Notes: generated by a model from the letters alone, not told the origin. Numbered from the stretch's first letter, positions 15,690 through 25,895 are shown. The stretch is 53,390 bases of DNA from an uncultured Bacteroidales bacterium (GCA_900319975.1 ONQP01000005.1:1-53390), one strand, 5' to 3'. Numbers and translations are program-made.

Positions 15690-17486
15690 TTATTCAGCCC
15701 AACCCAAAACATTCTTGAGTTCCGGATTCGCGCCCATGATGTCGCGCGGGAACGGGAAGTATTCGTGCAGGCCGACCTGGAAGTTGTTGTAGTGAGCCTT
15801 GGTGTACTGCGTATAGAAGCGGTGCTTGGCTTCACCGTTGGTGAAGAAGGCGTCGTACACGGTCGGGATGCGCTCGTGGATACCGGACTGGTTGAAGACC
15901 TTGTCAAGGTTGACCTTGTCAGGGTGCGTCTTGCTCCAGCGGACGAGGTCGTGGAAGCGGCAGTTCTCGAACCACATCTCGTACTGCTTCTCCTCCATCA
16001 CGTCGTCGAAGGTGAGCTTGGAGCTGATCTTGCCGGAACCGGAACGGCGCTGGACCTCGTTGAGGGCATCCAGACCTTTCTGCTCGTCACCGGAGCCGAT
16101 GCAGGCCTCAGCGTAGAGCAGGAGGGCCTCAGCATAGCGGGCGACACCGTAGTTGGTCTGGTTGGAGTTGGAACCCAGGTCGTTGATGTTGTCGGCAGGG
16201 TACTCGTTGTCGCCGGCGAGGATCTTCGGAACCTTGTGGTAGACCATGTGCTTCCACTCGAAGTAAGGACCATGGCTGTAGATACCGCTGGTGTTCTTGA
16301 TACCGCGGTTGGGATCGGCTTCCTTCTCGGCACGCGTTCCGTTGTTGACAGCGGAACCGCTCCAGTCCATCTCATAGAGGAACTCCTCCTCGGTGAGGAA
16401 GCAGGCGCGACGACGCGGGGAGTCACCGTCGTGCTCGACGAACTTCTTGGCGAAGTCTTCCTGGACGGCACCGCCGTTCCAGCCACCACCGGAAGTGGTG
16501 ATCTTCTCGCAGACGGTCGGCACGGAGGCGAGGTTGCTGGTACGCCAGCAGAGGGTGTTGGCAACCATCCAGCGGCCACGGAACATGGCGGTGAAACCGC
16601 TGCTCGTGAAGGCGGGATCCTCGATGAAGTTCGGCTCGAAGATGGTCTCCTCGTTGCCGTCACCGGCACGGTGGAAGTTGGTCCAGAAATCTTCGGACTT
16701 GACCAGTTTGTACTTGCCTTCTTCGCGCAGGGCGCCGAGATACTTGCGGGCGGTGGCCATGTCGTTGTTGAACACGGCGGCCTTGCCGGCCACGAACTGG
16801 GCGAAACCGCGGGTCATGATGGCGGTGCTGTTCTTGTCATTGATGTCCTTGCGGACCGGCAGGAACTTGCAGTCGAGGGCCTTCTGGCATTCGGAGATGA
16901 CCCATTCGAGCACCTCGGACTGGCTGGTCGCCTGGCGGGGGAGCTCGTCGGCCTCAAGCAGACGGTCGACGATGTTCGGGCAGTTCCAGGAGAGGGCCAT
17001 CATCAGGTGGCAGTATGCGCGCATCACGCGGGCTTCGGCCACGTACTGCTCCGTATAGTCACTGTGCCACTTGGGCTCGGTGCCGTTGCGGTTCTCCGTG
17101 GTGAAGTTGGAGATCACCAGGTTGGAGTGGAAGATGGCCGTGATGTAGTTGTTGTAGAAATTCTTGAGCGCACCCGCCGCGGCGTCGTAGCGGAATTCGC
17201 AGAAGATACGGAAGTCACCGTGGTCTTCGCTGTTGCCACCGGCGGCGAGGATGTCGTCAGCCGAGTAGTTGAGGATCATCAGCTCCGGATTGTAGATACC
17301 GGACGTTCCTGCCACGCTGCCGACGAAGTTGACGTACATATCCGTGCGGGCAGCCAGGGCGTCAGCATCGGACTGATAGAAATTGTCCATGCTGGAGACA
17401 CCCTTCTGGGGATTCTCAAGCGCCTGCGAGCAGGAGACTGCAAGGAGAGCGGCGCCAAAAAGTATGGGGATAAGAATCTTTTTCAT
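15690..17486 (-). CDS. SusD/RagB-family outer-membrane nutrient-binding lipoprotein (pair 1)
   Basis: A 598-residue surface lipoprotein that forms a lid over its partner SusC transporter and binds the substrate, usually a glycan or peptide. The signal peptide ends in AVSC (Cys19). The N-terminal region with NFYQSDADALAARTDMY is the SusD-like helical domain. The C-terminal part carries RYAEALLLYAEA and NEVQRRSG, typical of the RagB/SusD domain, and ends with LHEYFPFPRDIMGANPELKNV. The start MKKILIP at 17486 is chosen as the true signal peptide start; an in-frame ATG four codons earlier is possible. It follows its SusC gene by 16 bases. The ligand cannot be told from sequence. Confidence 0.93.
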   Translation of the reverse strand: MKKILIPILFGAALLAVSCSQALENPQKGVSSMDNFYQSDADALAARTDMYVNFVGSVAGTSGIYNPELMILNYSADDILAAGGNSEDHGDFRIFCEFRYDAAAGALKNFYNNYITAIFHSNLVISNFTTENRNGTEPKWHSDYTEQYVAEARVMRAYCHLMMALSWNCPNIVDRLLEADELPRQATSQSEVLEWVISECQKALDCKFLPVRKDINDKNSTAIMTRGFAQFVAGKAAVFNNDMATARKYLGALREEGKYKLVKSEDFWTNFHRAGDGNEETIFEPNFIEDPAFTSSGFTAMFRGRWMVANTLCWRTSNLASVPTVCEKITTSGGGWNGGAVQEDFAKKFVEHDGDSPRRRACFLTEEEFLYEMDWSGSAVNNGTRAEKEADPNRGIKNTSGIYSHGPYFEWKHMVYHKVPKILAGDNEYPADNINDLGSNSNQTNYGVARYAEALLLYAEACIGSGDEQKGLDALNEVQRRSGSGKISSKLTFDDVMEEKQYEMWFENCRFHDLVRWSKTHPDKVNLDKVFNQSGIHERIPTVYDAFFTNGEAKHRFYTQYTKAHYNNFQVGLHEYFPFPRDIMGANPELKNVLGWAE

Positions 17487-17502
17487 TGTGTGGAGCATTG
17501 GG

Positions 17503-20500
17503 TTAGAAGGTAAGGTTGATACCCAGGATCATCTTCTGCATCGTCGGGTAGGAACCCCAGTCGATACCTGCACCGGAGCCGCTGCTGACGGAGGCCGTCT
17601 CAGGATCGAGACCCGGATAGCTGGTGAAGGTGAAGAAGTCGTCAAGCGACACGTAGAAGCGGAGGCTGCTGATGGCCGCCTTCTTCGTAAGCTTGGAAGG
17701 CAGGGTGTAACCGAGCTGCAGCTGCTTGATGCGGAAGAAGTCGCCCTTGAAGAGGTTGCCCGTGGAGGACCAGAAGGCCTCGTCGGCGGCAATCGTCTTC
17801 TCCGGGTGCGGCAGACGACCGTTGGGGTTCTCCGGCGTACGGGCGTTGTCCAGATAGTACTTCATGGAGTTCTTGAGACCGGTACGGTGGAGGACCGGCA
17901 TGATGACGTTTCCGCCCTGGCCAGCACCGACCATGGTGAAGTCAATGCCCTTCCAGCTGCAGTTGATCGTGATACCGTAGGTCAACGGAGCGGCGCCCAT
18001 ACCGATGTAGGTCATATCGTTGTCCGCGATCTTGCCGTCGTAGTTCGTATCCTGGATGATGGCGTCACCCGGGTTGAACAGGACCTTCTTCTCACCCTTG
18101 TCGTCAAGGAGGAAATTGCCGTCCTTGTCTTTGGCATAGATGGTCTCTTCTGCGACACCACCGTAGACAAAGCCCAGGATGTAGTGGAGCGGGTAACCCT
18201 GCTCGTTGGCCGTGCGGACACGGAAGTTGGTACCGCTGGCCGGGTTGCTCTCGTCGCGGCCCGTCCACTGGAGGACCTTGTTCCAGTTGTAGGTAAGGTT
18301 ACCGTTGATGCTGTAGTTGAATTCACCGATGTGGTCTCTCCAACCGAGCTCGAATTCCATACCGCGGTTGCGGATGAGACCGCCGTTGATGGTGGTGGTA
18401 CCGGCACCCAGCTCAGGCGGGATGTTGGTCGAGAAGAGCATGTCCTTCGTCAGCTTGTTGTAGTAGCCACCTTCGAAGTTCAGGCGGTTGTTGAGGAAGC
18501 GGGCGACGATACCGCAGTCGAACTGCTCGGAGACTTCCCAGCGGAGGTTCGGGTTAGGAAGGCCGGAGTCGAGTTTCGGGGAAGAACCGAAGGTGGAACC
18601 CATCTCGTCCACGCCGTACTGATACCAGCCGCTACCGTGGGCGATGGAGGTCGCATACTTGTACTGACCCTTGATGGAGTTGATGTTACCGTTGTGTCCC
18701 CAGCTGCCGCGGAGTTTCAGGAAGGAGATGGCGTCACGGGAGACGTTCTCCTTGAAGAAGCGCTCGTTGCTGATGGTCCAGCCGCCGGAGAAGGAAGGGA
18801 AGTAACCCCAACGGGCATCTCTCGGGAGGGTGGAGGTATCATAGGCGTCCGCGCGGAAGTTGACCTGCAGGTTGTAGCGGTCGTCGTAGTTCCAGATCAC
18901 ACGGCCGAAGTAGGCGATGTTCGTGCTCTGGCCGGGAAGGTTGCCGATGCTCTTGGTCGCATCGCCCTTCACGTAGTTCAGGAACAGATACGCAGGCTCA
19001 TAGGCGCTGAGGATGTCGCCACCCTTGGCGCTGGCGCTCACGTTGTCGGAGGAGCTGCGATAGAAACCGAAACCAGCCATGGCGGTGAAGTTGTGCTTGC
19101 CGACCTTGAAGAGGTAGTTGGCAAAGTTCTCCCACTGGTAGTTGAAGGACAGGCTGGAGTTGGCGGAGATGTTGTAGTTGTCTTCAGAGCCGCGGCCGAC
19201 ATAGTACGGGGCGGTATAGCTGTGAGAGACACCGGTGCCGAGGCTGTAGCCGAAACGGGAAGTGAGGGTCAGGCCCTTGATCGGAATCAGGTCGACAGCG
19301 ATGTTACCTCTGACATTGAAACCACCGTTGGAGGAGTCCGTAGCGTCGCGCTTGGCGAGCGGGCTACCTTCCACATCGGAGTACTGGGTGTTGGCGAAGA
19401 AGCCGTTCGCGTCGCCGAGGAAGCGGTACGGAGCGTAATCAGGGTTACCCTTCTGGACCTCGTCGTAGAGATCACGCACGGTCTTGGGCATATCATCGAT
19501 GGTCTTCCAATAGACCGGCGTGAAAGGATCCATGAGGAGCATGTTCTCGAAGGAGGAGGAGTAACCACGCTGGGAAACGCTCTTGGTCGACCATCTCTCG
19601 AGGGAGGTGTTGGACGAGAACTTCAACCATTTGAAGAACTGGTAGTCGGCGTTGAGCTGGGCGGTGATGCGCTCGTGCACATCCTTGTTGCCACGGACGA
19701 CACCATTGTTGTAGGCGTAGTTGAGACCGGCGAAGAAGTGGCCGTTCTTGTTACCGCCGGAGAAGCTGAGGCCATGCTGCTGGCTCCACGTAGGCTCCGT
19801 ATAGGCGCTGATCCAATCCTGGTCGATGACGCCGCCGGGGTAGTCGTTGTTCGGGCGATCCTTGTCTTTGAGCTCGCTCTCGACCATCGTGGAACCGTAC
19901 TCGTAGGTGAGATACCGGAGCAGGTCGCTGCGGTTCATCATCGGACGCTGGGTGAAGCTCTGGAGGACGGCGCGGCCCGTGTAGGAAACGGAGGCCTTGC
20001 CTTCGGCACCGCTCTTCGTCGTCACGAGGATGACACCGTTACCAGCCTGGGAACCATAGATGGCGGCGGAGGCGGCGTCCTTCAGGACCTCGATGGACTC
20101 GATGAGGGTCGGATCCAGATACTGGATGCTGGACACCAGGAGACCGTCCACCACATAGAGCGGGCCCTGGCCGGAGCTGTTGGAGGAAGTACCACGGACG
20201 CGGACCGAGGTGCTTTCACCCGGGGCGCCGTTGGTGATGATACGGACACCGGAAGCGCGGCCCTGGAGGGCGGCGGCAGCATCCGTAGTGGACTGGTTGC
20301 GGAGGGATTCGGAGCGGACGGACGACACGGAACCGGTCAGGTCACTCTTTTTGACCACACCGTAACCGATGACCACGGTCTCTTCGAGCATCTCCGCGTC
20401 TTCTTCGAGGATGATGTTGAATACGGTTTGGTTGCCGATCGGGAAGACCTGCGTCTTGTAGCCGATACTCTCGACGGAGATGTTGGCTCCTGCAGGGACG

Positions 20501-20706
20501 GACAGCGAGAATGCGCCGTTAAGGTCCGTTGCTGCGCCGATTCGGGAATTGCCGACCACGGTGACTGCTGCGCCGATGACCGGCTCTCCGCCGGTATCCA
20601 CGACTTTGCCGCTGATGGTTCGGTTCTGGGCGGAAGCAGAGAAGCTTCCGAGCGAAGTGAGAAGTATCATAGCGATACTCGCCACCTTCATCAGATGTTT
20701 TAGCAT
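17503..20706 (-). CDS. SusC/RagA-family TonB-linked outer-membrane transporter (pair 1)
   Basis: A 1067-residue TonB-dependent transporter that imports the ligand captured by its SusD partner. The order is: signal peptide (about 1-26, ending SASAQ), a carboxypeptidase-like regulatory domain (about 30-105, with ISGKVVDTGGEPVIGAAV), a TonB-box-like segment EETVVIGYG (about 108-116), the plug (about 120-240, with PLYVVDGLLV and VLKDAASAAIYGS), and the 22-strand barrel ending in GINLTF. Its N-terminal 250 residues are close to those of pair 2, which suggests duplication. A -7-like box lies at 20777-20784. No regulator or enzyme is adjacent. Confidence 0.96.
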   Translation of the reverse strand: MLKHLMKVASIAMILLTSLGSFSASAQNRTISGKVVDTGGEPVIGAAVTVVGNSRIGAATDLNGAFSLSVPAGANISVESIGYKTQVFPIGNQTVFNIILEEDAEMLEETVVIGYGVVKKSDLTGSVSSVRSESLRNQSTTDAAAALQGRASGVRIITNGAPGESTSVRVRGTSSNSSGQGPLYVVDGLLVSSIQYLDPTLIESIEVLKDAASAAIYGSQAGNGVILVTTKSGAEGKASVSYTGRAVLQSFTQRPMMNRSDLLRYLTYEYGSTMVESELKDKDRPNNDYPGGVIDQDWISAYTEPTWSQQHGLSFSGGNKNGHFFAGLNYAYNNGVVRGNKDVHERITAQLNADYQFFKWLKFSSNTSLERWSTKSVSQRGYSSSFENMLLMDPFTPVYWKTIDDMPKTVRDLYDEVQKGNPDYAPYRFLGDANGFFANTQYSDVEGSPLAKRDATDSSNGGFNVRGNIAVDLIPIKGLTLTSRFGYSLGTGVSHSYTAPYYVGRGSEDNYNISANSSLSFNYQWENFANYLFKVGKHNFTAMAGFGFYRSSSDNVSASAKGGDILSAYEPAYLFLNYVKGDATKSIGNLPGQSTNIAYFGRVIWNYDDRYNLQVNFRADAYDTSTLPRDARWGYFPSFSGGWTISNERFFKENVSRDAISFLKLRGSWGHNGNINSIKGQYKYATSIAHGSGWYQYGVDEMGSTFGSSPKLDSGLPNPNLRWEVSEQFDCGIVARFLNNRLNFEGGYYNKLTKDMLFSTNIPPELGAGTTTINGGLIRNRGMEFELGWRDHIGEFNYSINGNLTYNWNKVLQWTGRDESNPASGTNFRVRTANEQGYPLHYILGFVYGGVAEETIYAKDKDGNFLLDDKGEKKVLFNPGDAIIQDTNYDGKIADNDMTYIGMGAAPLTYGITINCSWKGIDFTMVGAGQGGNVIMPVLHRTGLKNSMKYYLDNARTPENPNGRLPHPEKTIAADEAFWSSTGNLFKGDFFRIKQLQLGYTLPSKLTKKAAISSLRFYVSLDDFFTFTSYPGLDPETASVSSGSGAGIDWGSYPTMQKMILGINLTF

Positions 20707-20776
20707 GTGCGTTTTAATTAAGGATTAATTATAGGATTGGTGGTAATAGTTTTTTTTGCGTGGCATCTGGTTGTGG

Positions 20777-20784
20777 CAAAAATA
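20777..20784 (-). promoter_or_regulatory. Probable -7 box for susCD pair 1
   Basis: TATTTTTG on the minus strand matches TAnnTTTG exactly and lies 70 bases before the SusC start. The rest of the gap between this gene and pair 2 (about 275 bases) is AT-rich and shows no other gene. Confidence 0.45.
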
Positions 20785-20900
20785 GGAGAATCGCGCGCTT
20801 GCGGCATTCAAAAATCAACAAAAGAGTTTCAAAAACAGACTAATGCGTGATGAAAATCAACAAGTGAATCATTTTTGAAGAGAAATGAATAAAAAAAGAA

Positions 20901-20922
20901 AGAGCCCCGTCAAAGAGGCTCT
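20901..20922 (-). terminator. Rho-independent terminator of the second susCD pair
   Basis: On the minus strand an 8-bp stem (one T-G pair) with a 6-base loop is followed by TTCTTTTTTT. It lies about 60 bases after the SusD stop at 20982. Confidence 0.85.
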
Positions 20923-20981
20923 CTCACAAAAGAAATTGAAGTATATGGAATATTACAGAGTGTTTCGGTAGTGCTGGGGGA

Positions 20982-22775
20982 TTATTCCCAGCCCGGGTTC
21001 TGCTTCAGGCCGACGCCCTTTTCCTCGTTCCAGGGGTTCAGTTCGATCACGTCGAACGGGAAGGGATAGAGGCTGTGCTTGTCGGCGCGGAAGCCGCCGC
21101 CGGATGCTCCCCAGCCGTCGTCCTTGAAGATGACCTTGGCCTTGTGCGGCTTGCCGCTCATCTCCTTGCCCTTCGTGCCGTGCACGTAGAACTCGTCGAA
21201 GAGGTAGGGCGTCTCGTCGTGGGCGCGGAAGGCGAGCTTGTCAGCGGCGTCGCCCCAGCGGACGAGGTCGAGGAAGCGGGTGCCTTCCCAGGCCAGCTCG
21301 AACCATTTCTCCTGCTTGACGTTCTCCATCGTCAGGGCATCGTAGAGCGGTGCGCCGGCGCGCTGGGCGACACGGTTGAGCTCGATCAGACCCTTGTCGA
21401 GGTCGGAGCCGCTCATGACGCAGGCCTCGGCGTAGAGGAGCAGGACCTCGGCGTAGCGCATCACGATGCGGTTCTCCTCGGTCACGGTGGAGTTGTTGGG
21501 GATCAGGTCGCTGGCGCGCGGCATGAACTTCATGAAGAAGTAGCCGTAGTTGGCGTAGAGCTCGTCATACTTGTTGAAGTCGAGACCGCGGTTCGGGTCC
21601 ATCAGCTTCTGTTCGCGGGTCATCGGGGTGCCGTCGCTGTTGGCGTCGACGTTCTTGCCCTTGAAGTTGGTGTAGCTGTAGTCGGTCAGCATCTCTTCAT
21701 AGGAGGCGAACCAGGCCTTGCGGCGCAGGGAGTTCGGCTCGTGGGCCATCATCGCGTCGACGAACGGCTTGGTCGGAGCGCAGTTGTTGCCCCAGCCCTC
21801 TTCCTTGATGAGCACGTCCGGATAGGCCTTGAACATACGGAGGAACAGGGCTTGGTTGCGCTGGTAGTGGAACTTGCCGGCGCCGTACTTGCCGAAGCTG
21901 TCGTTGTAGACGTAGTTCATCTCGAGCACCTTCTCCGAGCAGCCGTCACCGGCCACGTGGAAGAGGTCTGCAATCTGCTCGCCGGGAACCAGCGCGTAGA
22001 AGTTGGAGTCGATGACCTTCTTGAGGCTCTCCTTGGCGCCGGCCCAGTCCTTATTGAAGACCTGGGCCTTGCCGAGCAGGGCGTAGGCGTTCAGCGGGTT
22101 GATCTTGTAGGAGTCGGTCGTCTTCTTGTCGCCCTTGATCGGATCCAGGTCGGGAATGGCTTCTTTGTACTCCTTGATGACCCAGTCCATCAGCACCTGA
22201 TGGTCGCAGTTGGTCGGGCAGGCATCGCCGGGGAGGACGTGGTCCTCGAGGGGCGGGGTGCCCCAGTAGGAGGCCAGGATGAAGTGCGCCCAGGCGCGGA
22301 TGACGCGGGCCTCGGCCACGCAGTGCTTCTTGATCTCGGAATCGCCGAGCAACTCGCCGTTCTCGCCGTAGAAGTTGTCAATGACCAGGTTGCACTTGTA
22401 GATCAGGGTATACAGCTGCTTGTAGGTGGTCTTGATGTGCTTGATGGTGCTGTCGTAGGTGTTGCGGAACTCGTTCATGTCCTGGGCACCTTCGCTACTG
22501 CCGTTCTTTTTGCCGCCACCCCAGTAGAGTTCGTCGCCGCAGGCGTTGGCAACCACGTTCCAGGAAGGGTTGTTGACACCGCCGGAGTTGTTGAACGTGT
22601 TGATGAATTCAGCATAGACAGCGGTCAGGGCAGACTTGGCATCCTCGTCCGTCTGATAGAAATCTTCGTAGGCGATGACACCTTTCTGCTGGATGTTCAG
22701 CAGGTTCTGGTCGCACGACGTGGCGAAAAGCAGCGCCAGTGCGGCGGATAATCCCAAAATGATATTCTTTTTCAT
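20982..22775 (-). CDS. SusD/RagB-family outer-membrane nutrient-binding lipoprotein (pair 2)
   Basis: A 597-residue SusD-family lipoprotein. The lipobox is FATSC (Cys21). The N-terminal domain contains DFYQTDEDAKSALTAVYAEF, and the C-terminal RagB/SusD domain contains MRYAEVLLLYAEACVMSG and NRVAQRAGAP. The C-terminus has SLYPFPFDVIELNPW, the typical SusD ending. The start MKKNIILG at 22775 begins a good signal peptide and lies 12 bases after the SusC stop. Opening residues such as LLNIQQKGV are like those of pair 1 (ENPQKGVS), which agrees with a common origin of the two pairs. The substrate is unknown. Confidence 0.93.
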   Translation of the reverse strand: MKKNIILGLSAALALLFATSCDQNLLNIQQKGVIAYEDFYQTDEDAKSALTAVYAEFINTFNNSGGVNNPSWNVVANACGDELYWGGGKKNGSSEGAQDMNEFRNTYDSTIKHIKTTYKQLYTLIYKCNLVIDNFYGENGELLGDSEIKKHCVAEARVIRAWAHFILASYWGTPPLEDHVLPGDACPTNCDHQVLMDWVIKEYKEAIPDLDPIKGDKKTTDSYKINPLNAYALLGKAQVFNKDWAGAKESLKKVIDSNFYALVPGEQIADLFHVAGDGCSEKVLEMNYVYNDSFGKYGAGKFHYQRNQALFLRMFKAYPDVLIKEEGWGNNCAPTKPFVDAMMAHEPNSLRRKAWFASYEEMLTDYSYTNFKGKNVDANSDGTPMTREQKLMDPNRGLDFNKYDELYANYGYFFMKFMPRASDLIPNNSTVTEENRIVMRYAEVLLLYAEACVMSGSDLDKGLIELNRVAQRAGAPLYDALTMENVKQEKWFELAWEGTRFLDLVRWGDAADKLAFRAHDETPYLFDEFYVHGTKGKEMSGKPHKAKVIFKDDGWGASGGGFRADKHSLYPFPFDVIELNPWNEEKGVGLKQNPGWE

Positions 22776-22787
22776 GATTCGCTCGGA

Positions 22788-25700
22788 TTAGAAGGTGATG
22801 TTGACGCCGAAGAGCATACGCTTGGCATTCGGATAGGAACCCTTGTCCAGGCCGCGGCCGGACGTGCCGCCGGTGGAAGCGGTCTCCGGATCGAAGCCGG
22901 GATAATTCGTGAGGACGAACCAGTCGTCCAGGGAAGCGTAGATACGCATGCTGCTGATGAAGGCCTTGTTGAGCCACTTCTTGGGCAGGGAGTAACCGAG
23001 CTGGATCTGCTTGATCTTGAAGTAGTCGCCCTTGAATACGGTGGCGGAGGAGCTCCAGAAGTCGGTCTGGTCCCAGATCTTGTCGATGGTCGGGATGGAT
23101 TTGCCGGCTTCCTTATAGAAGTAGGTCAGGGAGTTGACGTTCATGTGCTGGGTACGGTACACGCAAGGGACGAGGTCGTTGCCGCTTGCACCGGTTCCGA
23201 ACATGGTGAAGTCCAGACCCTTCCATTCCAGACGGACGGTCAGACCGTAGGTGAGCGTCGGCAGGGTGTTGCCGATGTACTGGAGGTCGTTGTCGGTCGG
23301 GGACTGGGTGATGTTGCCGTTGATGTCGTAGAAGTTGGCCTTGCCGTTCTCGCCGATGCCCGCATATTTGAAGCCGCGGAGATACCACACGGGATAGCCG
23401 GTCTCAAAATAAGTCTTGAGCTTGTAGTTGGCGAAGCCGGTACCGCTCTGGTGGCCGACGGACGGCTCCAGGTAGGTAACCTTGTTCTCAAGCGTAGAAA
23501 GGTTGGCGTTGACGCTGTAGTGCAGGTCGCCGATGGTGTCCTGCCAGCCGAGTTCGAATTCGAAACCGCGGTTGTTGACGGCGCCGGCATTGACGGTGGT
23601 GCTGCTGATACCTACTTCAGCTTTCGGGGAGATGTTCACGAGCAGGCCCTCGGTGTTCTTGTTGTACCAGTCGAAGCCGAAGGTCAGGCGGTTGTTGAAC
23701 ATGCGCAGGTCGAGACCGAGGTCGGTCTGGACGGAGGTCTCCCAGGTCAGGTCGGGATTGGCGAGGCCGTCAGGAATGGATCCGAGGCTCAGCTCTTCGG
23801 TGTCGCCGAACTGGTAGCTCTGGCTGTTGTAGGAGATGGAAGTGGAGTACGGATAGCCGGAGAGAACGGCGATGTTACCGTTGATACCCCAGGAACCGCG
23901 GAACTTCAGGAAGCTGATCAGGTTGCGGTTGATGTTGTCCTTGAAGAAACGCTCGTTGCTGATGTTCCAGAAACCGGAGACGGAAGGGAAGTAACCCCAG
24001 CGGTTCTTCGGGGAAAGCCTGGAGGAGTCGTAAGCATCCGCGCGGAAGTTGGTCTGGATGTTATAACGGTTGTCGTAGGTGTAGCCGAGACGACCGAAGT
24101 AGGAAATCTGGGCGGACTGGCTCGGAGCGCCGCCGCTGATGCCCTTGGTACCGGAACCGTTGTCCTGGGTGAGGTAGCGGAAGTTCTCGGCATAACCCTT
24201 CAGCGGGTTCTCGCCCTCGAGGCTGGCGCCCACGCTGCGGCGGTCGCGGTAAATATAGGACATACCGGCCATGGCGGCGATGCTGTGCTTGCCGAAGCTC
24301 TTGTTGTAGTTGGCGAAGTTCTCCCACTGATAGTTGTAGCTCTGGGAAGAAGTCGCGCTGATCTTGTAGACGGTGGAGTAAGCCTTCGCGTTGACGTAGA
24401 ACGGCTCCTCGAAGTTGCTGCTGTAACCCTGGGCGATGGTGAAGCCGAGGCGGGAGGTGATCACCAGGCCCTTGATCGGGGTGAGGTTGGCGAAGACGGT
24501 GCCACGGATGTTCCAGCCTTCTTCCTTGTTCTCGTTGCGGTCGCGGTAGATGAGCGGGTTGATGCCGTCGCCTTCCAGGATCTTGGAGGTGGAATACCAC
24601 CAGTCGGGGTGTTCGGCCGGGCGGTAGACTTTCTGCACGCCGGCGTCGACGGCGCGCTGCATGCCGGAGCTCAGCTCGTCATAGGACTTGAAGTACACCG
24701 GGGTGAGCGGGTCGATGATGAGGGTACCGAGCAGGCCGGCGCCGCTGCCGGCGTATTCGGAGTGCTCGCCGAGCATCTGCTTCTCGTAGCGCTCGATGGA
24801 GGTGTTGGTGCCGACGGTGAACCAGGACTTGACCTTATAGTCGGCGTTGATCTGCGCGGTGAAGCGCTTGTAGACATCCTTGCTGCCGCGGGCCATACCA
24901 TCCTGGTCCACGTAGTTGAGAGAGAGGAAGTAGGAACCACGGTCGTTGCCGCCCTGGGCGCCGAAGGTGTGGTTGTGCGTATAGCCCACGCCGTAGAGGA
25001 CGTCGGCCCAGTTGGTGTCGGTCACGCCGTCCCAGGTACCGTTGGCGATGAGTTCCTCGGCGGTGCCGAGCAGGCCGGCGGTGTGCTGCCAGTCGATGTA
25101 CTGCGCCGCGTTCATGACCTGGGCGTGGTGGCCGAGGCGGTCGACGGAGAGCTTATAATTATAGAAGATGGAACCGTCCTTGCTCTTGGCGCCGCTCTTG
25201 GTGGTGATGAGCACGACACCGTTGCCGGCCTGCGCGCCGTAGATGGCGGCGGAGGCGGCGTCCTTCAGGACTTCCATGGACTCGATCATCGAAGGATCGA
25301 GGTAGTTGATGTTCTCAACCTGCAGGCCGTCCACGATGAGGAGCGGGCCGAGGCCGGAGCCGCTGTTGGAGGAGATACCGCGGACGCGGATCGAGGAACC
25401 CTCGCCCGGGGCGCCGGAAGCGTTGAAGATCTGGACGCCGGCAGCCTTGCCCTGGAGGGCGGCGGCGGCGTCGGAGGTGGAACGGTCAGCCAGGTCGGCG
25501 GACTTGACGGATGCCACGGCTCCCGAGAGGTCGCTCTTCTTCTGGACGCCGTAGCCGATTACGACCGTCTCTTCCAGCATCTCGGCATCCTCTTCGAGGA
25601 CGATGTTGAAGGTGGTCTTGTCGCCCACCGCGATCGTCTGGCTCTTGTAGCCGATACTTTCGATGGTGAGGGTGGCGCCGGCAGGGACGTTCAGCGTGAA

Positions 25701-25895
25701 CGTACCGTTGATGTCGGTGGCCGCACCGATCTGCGTGTTGCCCACGACCATGACGGCGGCGCCGATGACCGGCAGTCCGCCGGTGTCAACGATCGTACCG
25801 CTGATGGAGCGGGTCTGTGCGAGTGCCTGAGGGCCTCCGCACAGGGTGAGGAGCAGCATCAGGACACCTGACAAGTTCATCAGTTTCTTGAACAT
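22788..25895 (-). CDS. SusC/RagA-family TonB-linked outer-membrane transporter (pair 2)
   Basis: A 1035-residue SusC homologue. The start MFKKLMNLSGV at 25895 is chosen; an in-frame ATG 17 codons earlier gives no signal peptide. The signal ends near ALAQ. A carboxypeptidase-like domain (about 28-100) shows ISGTIVDTGGLPVIGAAV, then EETVVIGYGVQKKSD as TonB-box region, the plug with LLIVDGLQV and VLKDAASAAIYGAQ, and a barrel ending in FGVNITF. It resembles pair 1 closely in the N-terminal third. It differs more in the barrel region, as expected for a transporter with a different or diverged ligand. Confidence 0.96.
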   Translation of the reverse strand: MFKKLMNLSGVLMLLLTLCGGPQALAQTRSISGTIVDTGGLPVIGAAVMVVGNTQIGAATDINGTFTLNVPAGATLTIESIGYKSQTIAVGDKTTFNIVLEEDAEMLEETVVIGYGVQKKSDLSGAVASVKSADLADRSTSDAAAALQGKAAGVQIFNASGAPGEGSSIRVRGISSNSGSGLGPLLIVDGLQVENINYLDPSMIESMEVLKDAASAAIYGAQAGNGVVLITTKSGAKSKDGSIFYNYKLSVDRLGHHAQVMNAAQYIDWQHTAGLLGTAEELIANGTWDGVTDTNWADVLYGVGYTHNHTFGAQGGNDRGSYFLSLNYVDQDGMARGSKDVYKRFTAQINADYKVKSWFTVGTNTSIERYEKQMLGEHSEYAGSGAGLLGTLIIDPLTPVYFKSYDELSSGMQRAVDAGVQKVYRPAEHPDWWYSTSKILEGDGINPLIYRDRNENKEEGWNIRGTVFANLTPIKGLVITSRLGFTIAQGYSSNFEEPFYVNAKAYSTVYKISATSSQSYNYQWENFANYNKSFGKHSIAAMAGMSYIYRDRRSVGASLEGENPLKGYAENFRYLTQDNGSGTKGISGGAPSQSAQISYFGRLGYTYDNRYNIQTNFRADAYDSSRLSPKNRWGYFPSVSGFWNISNERFFKDNINRNLISFLKFRGSWGINGNIAVLSGYPYSTSISYNSQSYQFGDTEELSLGSIPDGLANPDLTWETSVQTDLGLDLRMFNNRLTFGFDWYNKNTEGLLVNISPKAEVGISSTTVNAGAVNNRGFEFELGWQDTIGDLHYSVNANLSTLENKVTYLEPSVGHQSGTGFANYKLKTYFETGYPVWYLRGFKYAGIGENGKANFYDINGNITQSPTDNDLQYIGNTLPTLTYGLTVRLEWKGLDFTMFGTGASGNDLVPCVYRTQHMNVNSLTYFYKEAGKSIPTIDKIWDQTDFWSSSATVFKGDYFKIKQIQLGYSLPKKWLNKAFISSMRIYASLDDWFVLTNYPGFDPETASTGGTSGRGLDKGSYPNAKRMLFGVNITF

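Noticed and set aside
17383-20703. Open reading of about 1100 codons on the plus strand opposite SusC pair 1; similar long ones opposite pairs 2 and 3 (23145-25871, 28178-31054)
   Set aside because: They mirror the GC-rich coding frame of real SusC genes, are rich in Val, Asp, Gly and Ala, and show no domain or signal peptide. The minus-strand genes have full family motifs.
20707-20980. Gap of about 275 bases checked for a small RNA or tRNA
   Set aside because: It holds a promoter-like box and a terminator only; no cloverleaf or open reading with coding character was found.
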